Of a stretch of 35,083 nucleotides of DNA, positions 1 to 7,501 are shown piece by piece (position 1 is the stretch's first letter; the number at the start of each line of letters is the position of its first letter). This stretch comes from Prolixibacteraceae bacterium. GTDB taxonomy: Bacteria > Bacteroidota > Bacteroidia > Bacteroidales > Prolixibacteraceae. The stretch covers positions 1 to 35,083 of the forward strand of contig JANXYV010000006.1 of assembly GCA_025355875.1 (NCBI GenBank), written 5' to 3'. A program made the translations under genes and the position numbers. The notes under the pieces are model-generated. The model saw only the letters and a program-made list of their open reading frames with translations. It was not told the DNA's origin and did no database searches.

Positions 1-142
1 CATTAAGCGTTCCGTATTGCGATACTTTGATTTTTGTTTTTGCTATTTTATTTCTGTTCACTTTCCTTTCTCAGACACTTTATTTCAACCCATTATTTTT
101 GATTTTTGGTTATCATTTTTATTACCTGACAACAGCAACCAG

Positions 143-368
143 CTCTTCGGGATATATTAAAGCCCGCAGTCGCTAGTGCTGATTTGCAATCAGCACTTAT
201 TAGCTCTGGATTTAAAATCCAGTTTTACGGTTGAACGAGTAGAAGATTGTGTTTACAGTTTAGCCAGGGATTATGCAAGAGAAAATGGTTGGTTTAAATT
301 GAACTGGTAGATATCGGATCGCAGATGCGCAACCTGAAGGTGAGGATTGCAAATCAGCACCAGCGTTC
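143..368 (+). repeat. REP-type interspersed element, copy 1
   Basis: This 226-bp unit recurs at 1144-1369 with six differences (copy-1 positions 157, 165, 173, 175, 295, 343). It contains two perfect hairpins: 176-196 (9-bp arms, gtgctgatt/aatcagcac) and 206-222 (7-bp arms, ctggatt/aatccag). The first 13 bases of the left hairpin (176-188) are the exact reverse complement of 348-360, so the core has 13-bp inverted ends. Between them lies a short coding relict (230-310). The organisation is that of a non-autonomous element derived from a REP/REP-associated transposase unit. The repeat and palindromes are seen directly; the family assignment is inference. Confidence 0.8.
230..310 (+). pseudogene. 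Relict C-terminus of a REP-associated (Y1) transposase, copy 1
   Basis: The frame 230-310 encodes 26 residues and a TAG. It contains YSLARDYA, which resembles the end of IS200-like REP-associated tyrosine transposases, where a YSSARDYA-type motif precedes the stop. No start codon or catalytic HUH/Tyr region remains, because the relict directly abuts the REP hairpins. It is most likely the 3' end left by an internal deletion. The match is short and judged from memory of the family, so it is tentative. Confidence 0.4.
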
Positions 369-486
369 GTTATATTGCAGACTGAAGTACTGGAATACCC
401 GCGTGTTAGATCTAAAAATTAGGTGTTTGTTTATATCAGAGCATTTTAGAAGTCATTAGTTTTCCTTTAAAATTTTGAATTAAAAC

Positions 487-526
487 TTTCATAAATACAA
501 AAGATCACATAAATTTGTATCCAAAT
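487..526 (+). promoter_or_regulatory. Promoter and possible operator of higBA
   Basis: TTTC (487-490), a 19-bp spacer and TAAATTTG (510-517) fit the Bacteroidota primary promoter pattern (-33 TTTG/TTG, -7 TAnnTTTG). Transcription would start near 524, just ahead of the toxin ATG at 541. A short inverted repeat, ATTTG (513-517) / CAAAT (522-526), overlaps the -7 element and is a plausible binding site for the antitoxin, since HigA-type proteins usually repress their own promoter. The operator role is inference. Confidence 0.5.
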
Positions 527-540
527 GAATACATTGGTAA

Positions 541-840
541 ATGTACATAATTGAAAAAACAGACGAATTTGATAAATGGCTTAGAAAACTAAAAGATTTA
601 AGAGCCAAAGCCAAAATATTGTTTCGCATTCAAAAAGTTGAAATTGATGAACACTTTGGAGACTGCGAACCTGTTGGCAATGGGATTCGGGAATTAAAAA
701 TAGACTATGCAAAAGGATACAGAGTATATTTTAAAGAATCTGATGGGAAAATCATTATTTTGCTTATAGGTGGTGATAAATCAACTCAGCAGAAAGACAT
801 AGAAAAGGCAAATGAGATTTTAAAACGAATTAAAAAGTAG
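541..840 (+). CDS. higB: HigB/RelE-type toxin (addiction-module killer protein)
   Basis: This 99-residue basic protein matches the RelE/ParE-superfamily 'addiction module killer' group, known as ribosome-dependent mRNA interferases. Seen: an N-terminal helical segment with DEFDKWLRKLKD, then the beta-strand core with GIRELKIDYAKGYRVYF (about residues 47-64), a LLIGGDKSTQQKDI segment and a Lys-rich C-terminal helix. Its length is normal. It precedes the antitoxin gene by 4 bp, the toxin-first order typical of HigBA. The ATG at 541 follows a good promoter. The toxin frame looks intact, so a working antitoxin is presumably still made. Mechanism is family knowledge, not shown here. Confidence 0.88.
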   Translation: MYIIEKTDEFDKWLRKLKDLRAKAKILFRIQKVEIDEHFGDCEPVGNGIRELKIDYAKGYRVYFKESDGKIIILLIGGDKSTQQKDIEKANEILKRIKK

Positions 841-844
841 AGAC

Positions 845-1183
845 ATGGAAACATCAAAATTTGATATAGCAGACTATTTAGATAGTAACGAAATGATTGC
901 AGAATATCTTAATGCTGTTTTAGCAGAAGGAAATGATTCCGACGTAATTACAGCAATCGGACATATTGCAAAATCAATTGGAATGACAAAAATTGCTCAA
1001 GAAACAGGACTCAGCAGACCAAGTTTATACAAAGCTTTATCTGATGGGGCTAAACCTCAATTTGAGACAATTATGAAAGTATTGAGAGCAATCGGCGGAC
1101 AAATACAAATAAATCCAGATAGCTTAAGGAAAAACGCACCCCACTCTTCGGGATATACTAAAGCCGGCAGTCGTTCGTGCTGA
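845..1183 (+). CDS. higA: HigA-type antitoxin with C-terminus running into a REP element
   Basis: This 112-residue protein matches the 'addiction module antidote' group, with a Cro/CI-type helix-turn-helix. The HTH lies at about residues 58-90 (MTKIAQETGLSRPSLYKAL). It should bind the HigB toxin and repress the operon promoter. It starts 4 bp after the toxin stop, so the two are translationally linked. Oddity: codons from residue 101 to the stop lie inside the second copy of the 226-bp repeat, which starts at 1144. The tail SSGYTKAGSRSC is therefore repeat sequence, not ancestral protein. Family members are usually about 95-105 residues, so the fold is probably complete and only the extreme tail was replaced. 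Whether that affects antitoxin stability is unknown. Confidence 0.85.
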   Translation: METSKFDIADYLDSNEMIAEYLNAVLAEGNDSDVITAIGHIAKSIGMTKIAQETGLSRPSLYKALSDGAKPQFETIMKVLRAIGGQIQINPDSLRKNAPHSSGYTKAGSRSC

Positions 1184-1369
1184 TTTGCAATCAGCACTTA
1201 TTAGCTCTGGATTTAAAATCCAGTTTTACGGTTGAACGAGTAGAAGATTGTGTTTACAGTTTAGCCAGGGATTATGCAAGAGAAAATGGTTGGTTGAAAT
1301 TGAACTGGTAGATATCGGATCGCAGATGCGCAACCTGAAGGTGGGGATTGCAAATCAGCACCAGCGTTC
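1144..1369 (+). repeat. REP-type interspersed element, copy 2
   Basis: Second copy of the repeat at 143-368, same orientation, offset by exactly 1001 bp, with six substitutions and no indels in 226 bp. The same hairpins and 13-bp inverted ends are present (1177-1197, 1207-1223, 1349-1361). It overlaps the last 40 bases of the antitoxin gene and supplies its stop codon. Its hairpins may also act as transcript ends for the toxin-antitoxin operon. Confidence 0.8.
1231..1311 (+). pseudogene. Relict C-terminus of a REP-associated (Y1) transposase, copy 2
   Basis: Same 26-residue relict as in copy 1, with one Phe-to-Leu change five codons before the TAG. No other part of a transposase gene is present. 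The identification rests on the YSLARDYA motif and on the flanking REP hairpins. Confidence 0.4.
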
Positions 1370-1460
1370 TCACTTTTTTTGACATATCCCGGCAGTGGCA
1401 GCAGTGGTTTTCGGTGTGCATCTTTTTGCTCAGTCGCGGTTTACCGGGATTGACAGGAAA

Positions 1461-2069
1461 TTAAAATTCTTTCAGCTTTGGATTTTCTTTAAAGAATTGT
1501 TGTTGGTGTTCTTCCATTTGCCGCATCTGATCCTCAAAGATTTTCAACATTTCATCCATTGAGCCATTTTGGAATCCATGAAGTTTTTGATGAGGAGACT
1601 TTGCCGAAAGGCTGTCGTTCGGTGTTAACCCGAAATCTTTATAAAAATCATCCGGATTTTTGAAATTCATCGCCAGTGAATCGTTGTTGAATTCAACCCC
1701 GGGAAAATTAGAATTTGGTCCGAATCTTTTTAAAAGTACTGAATCCTGCTTCGCGCCAAACAGGTTAAAGAACGGATCAGATCCTCCAAAGAATGAACCG
1801 CCAGGGAAAGCGCTGTCAGGAAAGTTCCCGAAATGGCCTCCGAAAAGTTGTTGAAAGTTTTCAGGAGAAATAGATTTCATTAAAGTGCTGTCTCCCGACC
1901 AGCTGTAGCTGTAAACTGAGTCGAACCTGATCAGATTACCATGTTCATCATATTCGCGGTTTACTTTGATGTCTTCTTTCGGTACGATGGGTTTCTGATC
2001 ATTTTTTTGTGCCTTTAGATTTAGGAAAAGGCACATGGCCACCGCCAAAAATGCAAAATGCCGCTTCAT
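1461..2069 (-). CDS. Secreted/periplasmic protein of unknown function
   Basis: I do not recognise this 202-residue protein. The ATG at 2069 gives a clear signal peptide (MKRHFAFLAVAMCLFLNLKA, cleavage before Q). A longer frame from 2108 would add 13 residues but starts upstream of the likely transcription start. After the signal, residues about 35-60 carry a hydrophilic stretch with YDEHGNLIRFDSVYSYSW, resembling YD-type strands. The middle is rich in Gly, Phe, Pro and Asn (GGHFGNF, PGGSFFGGSDPFFNLFG). The C-terminus is a charged, Gln/Met-rich predicted helix (DEMLKIFEDQMRQMEEHQQQ). Low-complexity composition and export suggest an envelope protein. It stands alone between the toxin-antitoxin region and the divergent chemosensory operon. 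Confidence 0.7.
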   Translation of the reverse strand: MKRHFAFLAVAMCLFLNLKAQKNDQKPIVPKEDIKVNREYDEHGNLIRFDSVYSYSWSGDSTLMKSISPENFQQLFGGHFGNFPDSAFPGGSFFGGSDPFFNLFGAKQDSVLLKRFGPNSNFPGVEFNNDSLAMNFKNPDDFYKDFGLTPNDSLSAKSPHQKLHGFQNGSMDEMLKIFEDQMRQMEEHQQQFFKENPKLKEF

Positions 2070-2093
2070 AACGATCTGTTTTAAAATCACGTA

Positions 2094-2101
2094 CAAAATT
2101 A
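2094..2101 (-). promoter_or_regulatory. -7 element of the secreted-protein gene
   Basis: On the minus strand TAATTTTG (2101 to 2094) matches TAnnTTTG and lies 24 bp before the ATG at 2069. No good -33 element is visible at the expected distance, so support is moderate. Confidence 0.35.
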
Positions 2102-2226
2102 AACTCAAATCAGGATTTAGATTCTAAAAAAATCTTAAAACAATTTAAAATTTTCAAACTTGAGCTTGCTCCACCAAATGCATCAACTGCAATTTAACAG
2201 GTTTTTGACTTTTCAGAGTCAACTCA

Positions 2227-2256
2227 GTTGTAATTTAAGAAATTCGCTTATCTTTA
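2227..2256 (+). promoter_or_regulatory. Promoter of the chemosensory operon
   Basis: GTTG (2227-2230), an 18-bp spacer and TATCTTTA (2249-2256, one mismatch to TAnnTTTG) form a good Bacteroidota promoter. Transcription would begin near 2263, only about 14 bases before the STAS ATG at 2277. This excludes a longer frame that begins at 2160. Confidence 0.5.
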
Positions 2257-2276
2257 ATTTTTTCAACAACAGCCTG

Positions 2277-2600
2277 ATGGAGAACAATATCTTTCATATA
2301 ACATCTGATGAACACGACCGGATTGCAGAAATAGAGATGAGCGGTTTTTTGGCGCTTGAAAATGCACAAATAATTAAGGAAGAGTTGATTAGGATTACAG
2401 ATTTGCTAGGTGACAGAGTTAAAATTACGATTTCAGCGCCCGAGGAAATGGATATCTCCTTTGTCCAGCTTCTGGTGGCTTTTATCAGGCGTTTAGATGA
2501 AGTCAATGTAAAATACCAATTGGAGTGGAATATTGATGAAGATCAAAAGTTCCTGCTTGAGCATGTTGGACTGGGGAACGAATTATTTATGAACAATTGA
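2277..2600 (+). CDS. STAS-domain protein, first gene of the chemosensory operon
   Basis: This 107-residue single-domain protein has the STAS pattern: N-terminal strands (HITSDEHDRIAEIEMSGFLAL), a helix with ENAQIIKEEL, a strand KITIS, and the signature loop MDISFVQLLVAF at about residues 58-69. In anti-sigma antagonists such as SpoIIAA the loop reads DSSGL and its second Ser is phosphorylated; here Ser61 occupies that place (D-I-S). The C-terminal helix has HVGLGNELF. It overlaps no neighbour but ends 1 bp before cheY. STAS proteins occur in some chemosensory and partner-switch systems; here it could bind the kinase-like proteins downstream. The start at 2277 is chosen because the promoter lies just upstream. 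Confidence 0.72.
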   Translation: MENNIFHITSDEHDRIAEIEMSGFLALENAQIIKEELIRITDLLGDRVKITISAPEEMDISFVQLLVAFIRRLDEVNVKYQLEWNIDEDQKFLLEHVGLGNELFMNN

Positions 2601-2601
2601 T

Positions 2602-2967
2602 ATGTCGAAACAAATTCTAATTGCCGACGATTCGGAAAGCATTCGCGAAGTGTTGGCATACAGCCTGAAGAATGCCGGATACGAGGTATTGATGGCTTGC
2701 GATGGAGTCGATGCCTTGAAATATTTGGACGGTCGTACCGTCGATTTGTTGCTGACCGATTATCATATGCCCAATATGAATGGTCTGGAACTGATAGGCA
2801 AGGTCAGGAAGATTGAGAATTATAAGTTTATTCCGATTTTGGTCCTGACTACCGAAAATCAAAATAATTTAATGAAGGAAGCCAGGGATTCCGGGGCAAC
2901 AGGCTGGTTAACAAAACCTTTCAATACTGAAAAATTATTACAGACTTTACGGAAAGTGATTCGTTGA
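2602..2967 (+). CDS. cheY: CheY-like single-domain response regulator
   Basis: This 121-residue stand-alone receiver has all the conserved residues: acidic pair D9/D10, phospho-acceptor D53 (LLLTDYHMP), T83 and K105 (GWLTKPF). It has no output domain, so it acts by protein contact, as CheY does. It starts 1 bp after the STAS stop, which suggests that the two work together. The likely phospho-donor is CheA, encoded after a 136-bp gap. With no flagellar genes here, its target need not be a flagellar switch; a gliding or adhesion apparatus or another kinase are alternatives. The family call is firm, the partner is inferred. Confidence 0.88.
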   Translation: MSKQILIADDSESIREVLAYSLKNAGYEVLMACDGVDALKYLDGRTVDLLLTDYHMPNMNGLELIGKVRKIENYKFIPILVLTTENQNNLMKEARDSGATGWLTKPFNTEKLLQTLRKVIR

Positions 2968-3030
2968 TTATCCGAACATTTTTTCGCAAATCATTCAATG
3001 GTGGCAATACTAAAATAGAATATAGTTCAA

Positions 3031-3060
3031 ATTGGAAATCTTCGGGAATGAGATTCCAAT
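3031..3060 (+). other. Hairpin between cheY and cheA
   Basis: ATTGGAA (3031-3037) pairs with TTCCAAT (3054-3060), extended inwards by TCT/AGA across one bulged base. No T-run follows, so it is not an obvious intrinsic terminator. It lies in the only large gap (2968-3103) of the operon's first half and could be an RNA processing or stability element separating the STAS-cheY part from cheA. Confidence 0.4.
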
Positions 3061-3103
3061 GCTAATGTTCATTTATTCAGTTATTTAACATCGATATTTT
3101 CTC

Positions 3104-5161
3104 ATGAATTCATTTGCTGAGAAATTTAAGGCAGAAGTAGGAGAGTACTGCGAACGGCTTGAGTCCGGGTTGTTACTTTTGGAACAGGATAAAGAAAATG
3201 ATCAGGTCATTGACGAAATTTTCCGGATCATGCATTCCATGAAGGGTAGCGGCGGGATGTTTGGATTCGACCTGATCAGCGATGTCACGCATGATCTCGA
3301 ATCTTTGTACGATCTTTTTCGGAACAAAAAGCATAAAATTGACTCGGAGGTTATTACTTTCACATTAAATTCAATTGACGGTTTACATCACTTGATGGTT
3401 CAGAAGCCTGAAGATGAACACCTTGCCAGAGCTGAAGAATTGAAATTGGCTACCCGTCAGCAAATTCTCCGTCTGACACAGGAGGAAATTACTCCTGAAA
3501 ATCTGAAATCACCAGTACGAAGCTCTGCTTTGGAGCAGGTTTCAAATCCAGTCACATACTTTATTTCATTTATTCCTGATGAAGATATTCTTGCCAATGG
3601 AACGAATCCTCTTTACCTGATCGACGAACTTCATGCCTTGGGTGAATGCAATATCCGGGTTTCTTTCTCCCAGCTTCCGGCCCTGTCCGAAATCAATCCG
3701 GAGAAGTGTTATCTTTCCTGGAATCTGTTTATTGCCAGCACCGAGAATGTTGAAACCCTGCATGATGTTTTCATTTTTGTCACCAAACATGCACAGGTAA
3801 CTATTGAAAAGGTTGCAACATTCAATGTGCTTCAAAATGAAGCAGTTTTATCGGATTTTCTGAACGCGAAATACAAAAATGAACAATGGATTTCCCTTGA
3901 ACCTGAAGTACAGCCAGCCATAAAAACTGAAATTATTGACCCCGATGAAAATGAAGAAGCCGGGGTTTTACTTAAATCTGTGGCTGAGGTTTCCAAAAAT
4001 TCAGTTTTTGCCCAAACGACGGTGGATTCCATCCGGGTAGATTCGCTGAAGATCGATCAGTATATGAATTTAGTCAGCGAACTAATCACTGCCCAATCGA
4101 GGCTGGAAATGATTTCAACGAAAATCAAGAATCCGGATCTGGAGCAAATATCCGAAGCCTTTGAAAAATTAAGTCGTCAGCTTCGCGACAATGCATTTTA
4201 TATGAGTCTGATCCCTTTGCAGAGCATTGCGGTCCGGTTTAAAAGATTAGTTCATGACCTGTCGAAGTCTCTCGAAAAAGAGGTGGTCTTGGTTACCGAT
4301 GGGATGGAAACAGAACTGGATAAAAACATCATAGAAAAGCTTATCGAACCCATTCTTCATATCATCCGAAACTCTTTGGACCACGGCATCGAGAGCAAAA
4401 GCGCCAGATTGGCTGGTCAAAAGGATCCGGTTGGGACCATCTCGATCAAGGCTTCGACCATTGGAAGTTATGTTCAGATTGTGATTGAAGACGATGGGGC
4501 AGGCCTTGACCTAAACAAAATCAAGGAAAAAGCCATATCAAAGGGAATTTTTCCTGATCTGGCTTCAATGACACAGGAAGAAATTTTCCACCTGATTTTT
4601 GAGCCCGGCTTTTCAACTTCCGAATTGATTACCGATGTTTCGGGGCGCGGTGTAGGAATGGATGTGGTAAAGCGGAGGGTACAGGAAATGAGAGGTTCAA
4701 TTGAAATCAGTACCGAAAAGAACCGGTTTACCAGGTTTACGATTAAATTGCCTCTTTCATTGTCGATTATCGACGGATTATTAACTTCGGTCGGCGAAAG
4801 CTATTATGTCATTCCTTCGTCGGTCATTAAGAAAATTTATACCATAAAGCGTGAATTGTTAAAAACTGAATTCAGACAAGTGGTTGAACTGGAAGGGATT
4901 CAATTCCCATACATCAATCTGCATCAGGAATTTGAAAACGGGAACCATCTACCTGAGGAACAATTTGTAGTGGTTGTTGCATTTGATAACCAGTCATTCG
5001 GATTGGTTGTAGATACAGTAATCCGCGAATACCAGGCTGTGATCAAACCCTTGGGAAGGCAGTTAAAGGGACAGGATGTGTTTTCAGGAGCCAGTATTTT
5101 GGGGACTGGTCAATTGGCACTGGTGATTGATACCAACAAAATGATTCAAAAATATTCGTAA
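3104..5161 (+). CDS. cheA: Chemotaxis histidine kinase CheA
   Basis: This 685-residue cytoplasmic kinase has the CheA order. P1/HPt is at about 1-110, with phospho-site H44 in HSMKGSGG. A P2-like region (about 150-250) contains NPLYLIDELHALGECNI and CYLSWNLFI. The P3 dimerisation helices start at SIRVDSLKIDQYMNLVSEL. The P4 ATPase has an N-box HIIRNSLDHGIE, a G1 box EDDGAGLDL and a G2 box SGRGVGMDVVKRRV, and the C-terminal CheW-like P5 covers about 550-685. All catalytic boxes look intact. It should phosphorylate CheY and CheB under MCP/CheW control. It ends 2 bp before cheW, implying coupled translation. Length is typical for a one-HPt CheA. Confidence 0.95.
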   Translation: MNSFAEKFKAEVGEYCERLESGLLLLEQDKENDQVIDEIFRIMHSMKGSGGMFGFDLISDVTHDLESLYDLFRNKKHKIDSEVITFTLNSIDGLHHLMVQKPEDEHLARAEELKLATRQQILRLTQEEITPENLKSPVRSSALEQVSNPVTYFISFIPDEDILANGTNPLYLIDELHALGECNIRVSFSQLPALSEINPEKCYLSWNLFIASTENVETLHDVFIFVTKHAQVTIEKVATFNVLQNEAVLSDFLNAKYKNEQWISLEPEVQPAIKTEIIDPDENEEAGVLLKSVAEVSKNSVFAQTTVDSIRVDSLKIDQYMNLVSELITAQSRLEMISTKIKNPDLEQISEAFEKLSRQLRDNAFYMSLIPLQSIAVRFKRLVHDLSKSLEKEVVLVTDGMETELDKNIIEKLIEPILHIIRNSLDHGIESKSARLAGQKDPVGTISIKASTIGSYVQIVIEDDGAGLDLNKIKEKAISKGIFPDLASMTQEEIFHLIFEPGFSTSELITDVSGRGVGMDVVKRRVQEMRGSIEISTEKNRFTRFTIKLPLSLSIIDGLLTSVGESYYVIPSSVIKKIYTIKRELLKTEFRQVVELEGIQFPYINLHQEFENGNHLPEEQFVVVVAFDNQSFGLVVDTVIREYQAVIKPLGRQLKGQDVFSGASILGTGQLALVIDTNKMIQKYS

Positions 5162-5163
5162 CC

Positions 5164-5646
5164 ATGGCAGCAGAAATCATACAAGGATTAAACTCCTATT
5201 TTACATTCAGGCTGGGTAGTGAGTTGTTTGCTGTAAATATCGGCCACGTAACCAAAATTTTGGGCTTATCTGAAATTACCCGTGTGCCAAATTCACCAAA
5301 ATATTTCAGAGGGATTATTAACCTTTTTGGCGATGTTTTGCCCGTATTTGATGGTCGCCTGAAATTTGGTTTTCCTGAAGTTGAAAGCACCCGGAATACC
5401 TGTATTCTGGTTTTTGTTTTTGAATTGGATGGCCAGGTGGTGAGCTCCGGTATTATTGTCGATTCGGTTGAAAAGGTCCTTATTTTTGAATCTGATCAGA
5501 TTCGTCCGGCACCTACTGTTGGTAAAGGTTTTAATAATGAATACATCCATGGAATAACCACATACAAAGATGAATTTGTCATCATTTTAAATCTGGAGAA
5601 GATTTTTTCGGAAGAAGAAATCAGTTTAATTAAATCGGTAGAATAA
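5164..5646 (+). CDS. cheW: Adaptor protein CheW
   Basis: This 160-residue protein is a single CheW domain, the scaffold linking the MCP to CheA P5. Visible are the strand pair [18 protein letters not shown], the conserved loop [28 protein letters not shown] (quoted here in two parts: [13 protein letters not shown] and [13 protein letters not shown]), and a final strand with [11 protein letters not shown]. The canonical RGxINLRG Arg is replaced (FGDVLP), a change in the MCP/CheA-contact region also known from divergent CheWs. It lies 2 bp after cheA and 20 bp before the MCP, so the array core is encoded as a block. Confidence 0.92.
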   Translation: MAAEIIQGLNSYFTFRLGSELFAVNIGHVTKILGLSEITRVPNSPKYFRGIINLFGDVLPVFDGRLKFGFPEVESTRNTCILVFVFELDGQVVSSGIIVDSVEKVLIFESDQIRPAPTVGKGFNNEYIHGITTYKDEFVIILNLEKIFSEEEISLIKSVE

Positions 5647-5666
5647 TCAACATAAAAAATCAAGCT

Positions 5667-7463
5667 ATGAGATTCGTCGACATGAAAATACGAACCAAAC
5701 TGATCGGTGCTTTCAGTATTCTAATCCTTGCCGGGTTATTAATTTCAGCTTATTCAGTTGTGAACCTGTTGTACTTTAAGAAAGGGATGACCACTTTTTC
5801 GGAAGAGTTTGTCCCTGAACTGGATCTCGCAACAAGATTTAGTAATAAGGCGCAAAGTACGGCATCTGATATGCAAGGGTATTATCTGACCTACAAACCT
5901 GAATATTATAAATCAGCAAGATTCGAACTCGACACTTTGAAATCCATTCTGGCCGAAGGGGAACAATTGCTCGAAAGGTCAAAAAGCCTCACAAAACTGG
6001 AACAAAACCTTAGCGAATCAAGCATTCTGATTGCTCATTACGAGCAAATTATGGTGATGGCATTTAAAACGATTCAGGATATTAATTTCATTCAGGTCAA
6101 ATCAAAGCGTTTGCCTATGGCCGGTGTTGATAATCTGAAAACGAAGAAAAAGATTAAAAGAAATACGGCCAGGACTGAAGAAAAAATCATTCCGGATGAT
6201 CAACTTGTCCTTATTCAGATTGCTGAAAAGAAGGCCAAAATTCAGGAATTGCAAAAGAGCGATATCCTAATCTCCGGAAAACTCCAGCGAAATTCGTCCA
6301 TCCTGCGGACTGCGGCTTTGGCTCATACCAATGAGGTCGCCTCAAGTTTTACCAATTCAATCAACCTCTCGGTTGCGATACAGCTCCTTGTCGGACTCAT
6401 TTTGCTAGGATTTTCTGTTTTTGTTAGTTTCTTCATTTCAGGAAAGATTACCGAACCACTTATGAAGGGAATTCAATTTGCACAGAAGATGGCAAAAGGC
6501 GATTTGACGGCAGAAATTCAGGTAAACCAGAAAGATGAAATCGGAATTCTGGCACACAACCTTCAAGAAATGAACAATCGGATCAGAGAAATAATTTCGT
6601 ATGTGGCAACTACTTCTGAAAGCTTGTTTGCAGCAAGCCTTGAGCTGAGTTCAAGTTCACAACTGGTTTCGCAGGGAGCTTCTGAGCAGGCTTCTTCAGC
6701 GGAGGAAGTCTCGGCGGCAATCGAAGAAATGGCGGCCAATATCCAGCAAAACAAAGAGAATGCAAAACAAACCGAAGTTATCGCCGTGAAAGCCGAAAAA
6801 GATATTTATGCCGGAAGTGGAAGGGTTATTCAAACGGTGGATGCCATGCGGGAAATTGCCAACAAAATATCTATCATTGGCGATATCGCCTTTCAAACCA
6901 ACATTCTGGCCCTGAACGCTGCTGTTGAGGCTGCCCGGGCCGGGGAACACGGCCGTGGATTCGGAGTGGTGGCATCCGAAGTCGGCAAACTGGCCGACCG
7001 AAGCAAACTGGCTGCAACGGAAATCGATAACCTGACTAAATCGAGCATGCTGAATGCTGAAGAGGCCGGAAAACTGATGAAAGACATTGTTCCGGATATT
7101 CAGAAAACTTCGCAGCTGATTCAGGAAATATCGTCGGCAAATTATGAGCAAAGTTCTGGTGCTGAACAAATTAATCTGGCAATCCAGCAACTCAACATGA
7201 TCACCCAGCAAAATGCAGCGACTTCCGAAGAATTGTCAACCAATGCGGTGGAGTTGTCGGCTCAGGCAGAACAACTTCAGGAGATTATTTCATTTTTCAG
7301 GATTAGCAATGTTGAACCGCAAGCACGAAAGGCTAAAGCGAAGATGAACAGCAGTCAAAAACATTCCACTTCCACCACTGAACCAGAATCTGAAGTGAAA
7401 CGGGGAATTGTAATTGATCTGGGTGGTCCCGATAATTTGGATGAAGAATTTGAACGCTTTTAG
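5667..7463 (+). CDS. Methyl-accepting chemotaxis protein with a tethering pentapeptide
   Basis: This 598-residue transmembrane chemoreceptor has TM1 at about residues 12-33, a helical four-helix-bundle-like sensor (34-230) with a Lys-rich insert (KTKKKIKRN, about residue 158), and TM2 at about 233-256. A HAMP domain with [17 protein letters not shown] follows, then a long signalling coiled coil whose tip contains [20 protein letters not shown] and [19 protein letters not shown]. After the coiled coil comes a polar linker of about 50 residues ending in EFERF. That end fits the CheR/CheB docking pentapeptide pattern x-[HFYW]-x-x-[HFYW]. No ligand can be predicted. A second ATG five codons on is an equally plausible start. 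It is the only receptor gene here. Confidence 0.93.
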   Translation: MRFVDMKIRTKLIGAFSILILAGLLISAYSVVNLLYFKKGMTTFSEEFVPELDLATRFSNKAQSTASDMQGYYLTYKPEYYKSARFELDTLKSILAEGEQLLERSKSLTKLEQNLSESSILIAHYEQIMVMAFKTIQDINFIQVKSKRLPMAGVDNLKTKKKIKRNTARTEEKIIPDDQLVLIQIAEKKAKIQELQKSDILISGKLQRNSSILRTAALAHTNEVASSFTNSINLSVAIQLLVGLILLGFSVFVSFFISGKITEPLMKGIQFAQKMAKGDLTAEIQVNQKDEIGILAHNLQEMNNRIREIISYVATTSESLFAASLELSSSSQLVSQGASEQASSAEEVSAAIEEMAANIQQNKENAKQTEVIAVKAEKDIYAGSGRVIQTVDAMREIANKISIIGDIAFQTNILALNAAVEAARAGEHGRGFGVVASEVGKLADRSKLAATEIDNLTKSSMLNAEEAGKLMKDIVPDIQKTSQLIQEISSANYEQSSGAEQINLAIQQLNMITQQNAATSEELSTNAVELSAQAEQLQEIISFFRISNVEPQARKAKAKMNSSQKHSTSTTEPESEVKRGIVIDLGGPDNLDEEFERF

Positions 7464-7501
7464 TAAATTTATTTTCAGCATTAACCCATTATCTGACAGC
7501 G

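Larger units (their letters stand above)
1..540. other. Gene-free left end with REP element and higBA promoter
   Basis: I find no convincing gene in this stretch. It holds one copy of a 226-bp repeat (143-368) and the promoter region of the toxin-antitoxin pair (487-526). Bases 1-142 and 369-486 show nothing I can interpret. Confidence 0.6.

Noticed and set aside
143-1369. Two near-identical repeats as a CRISPR or phage attachment pair
   Set aside because: Units are 226 bp, only two, with internal hairpins and a coding relict, and separated by a toxin-antitoxin module; no spacer regularity, integrase or cas gene.
2160-2276. Longer N-terminus for the STAS protein
   Set aside because: It would need a TTG start, has no STAS-like sequence, and lies upstream of the promoter at 2227-2256.
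6696-7211. 171-codon minus-strand frame opposite the MCP
   Set aside because: Shadow of the conserved MCP signalling domain.
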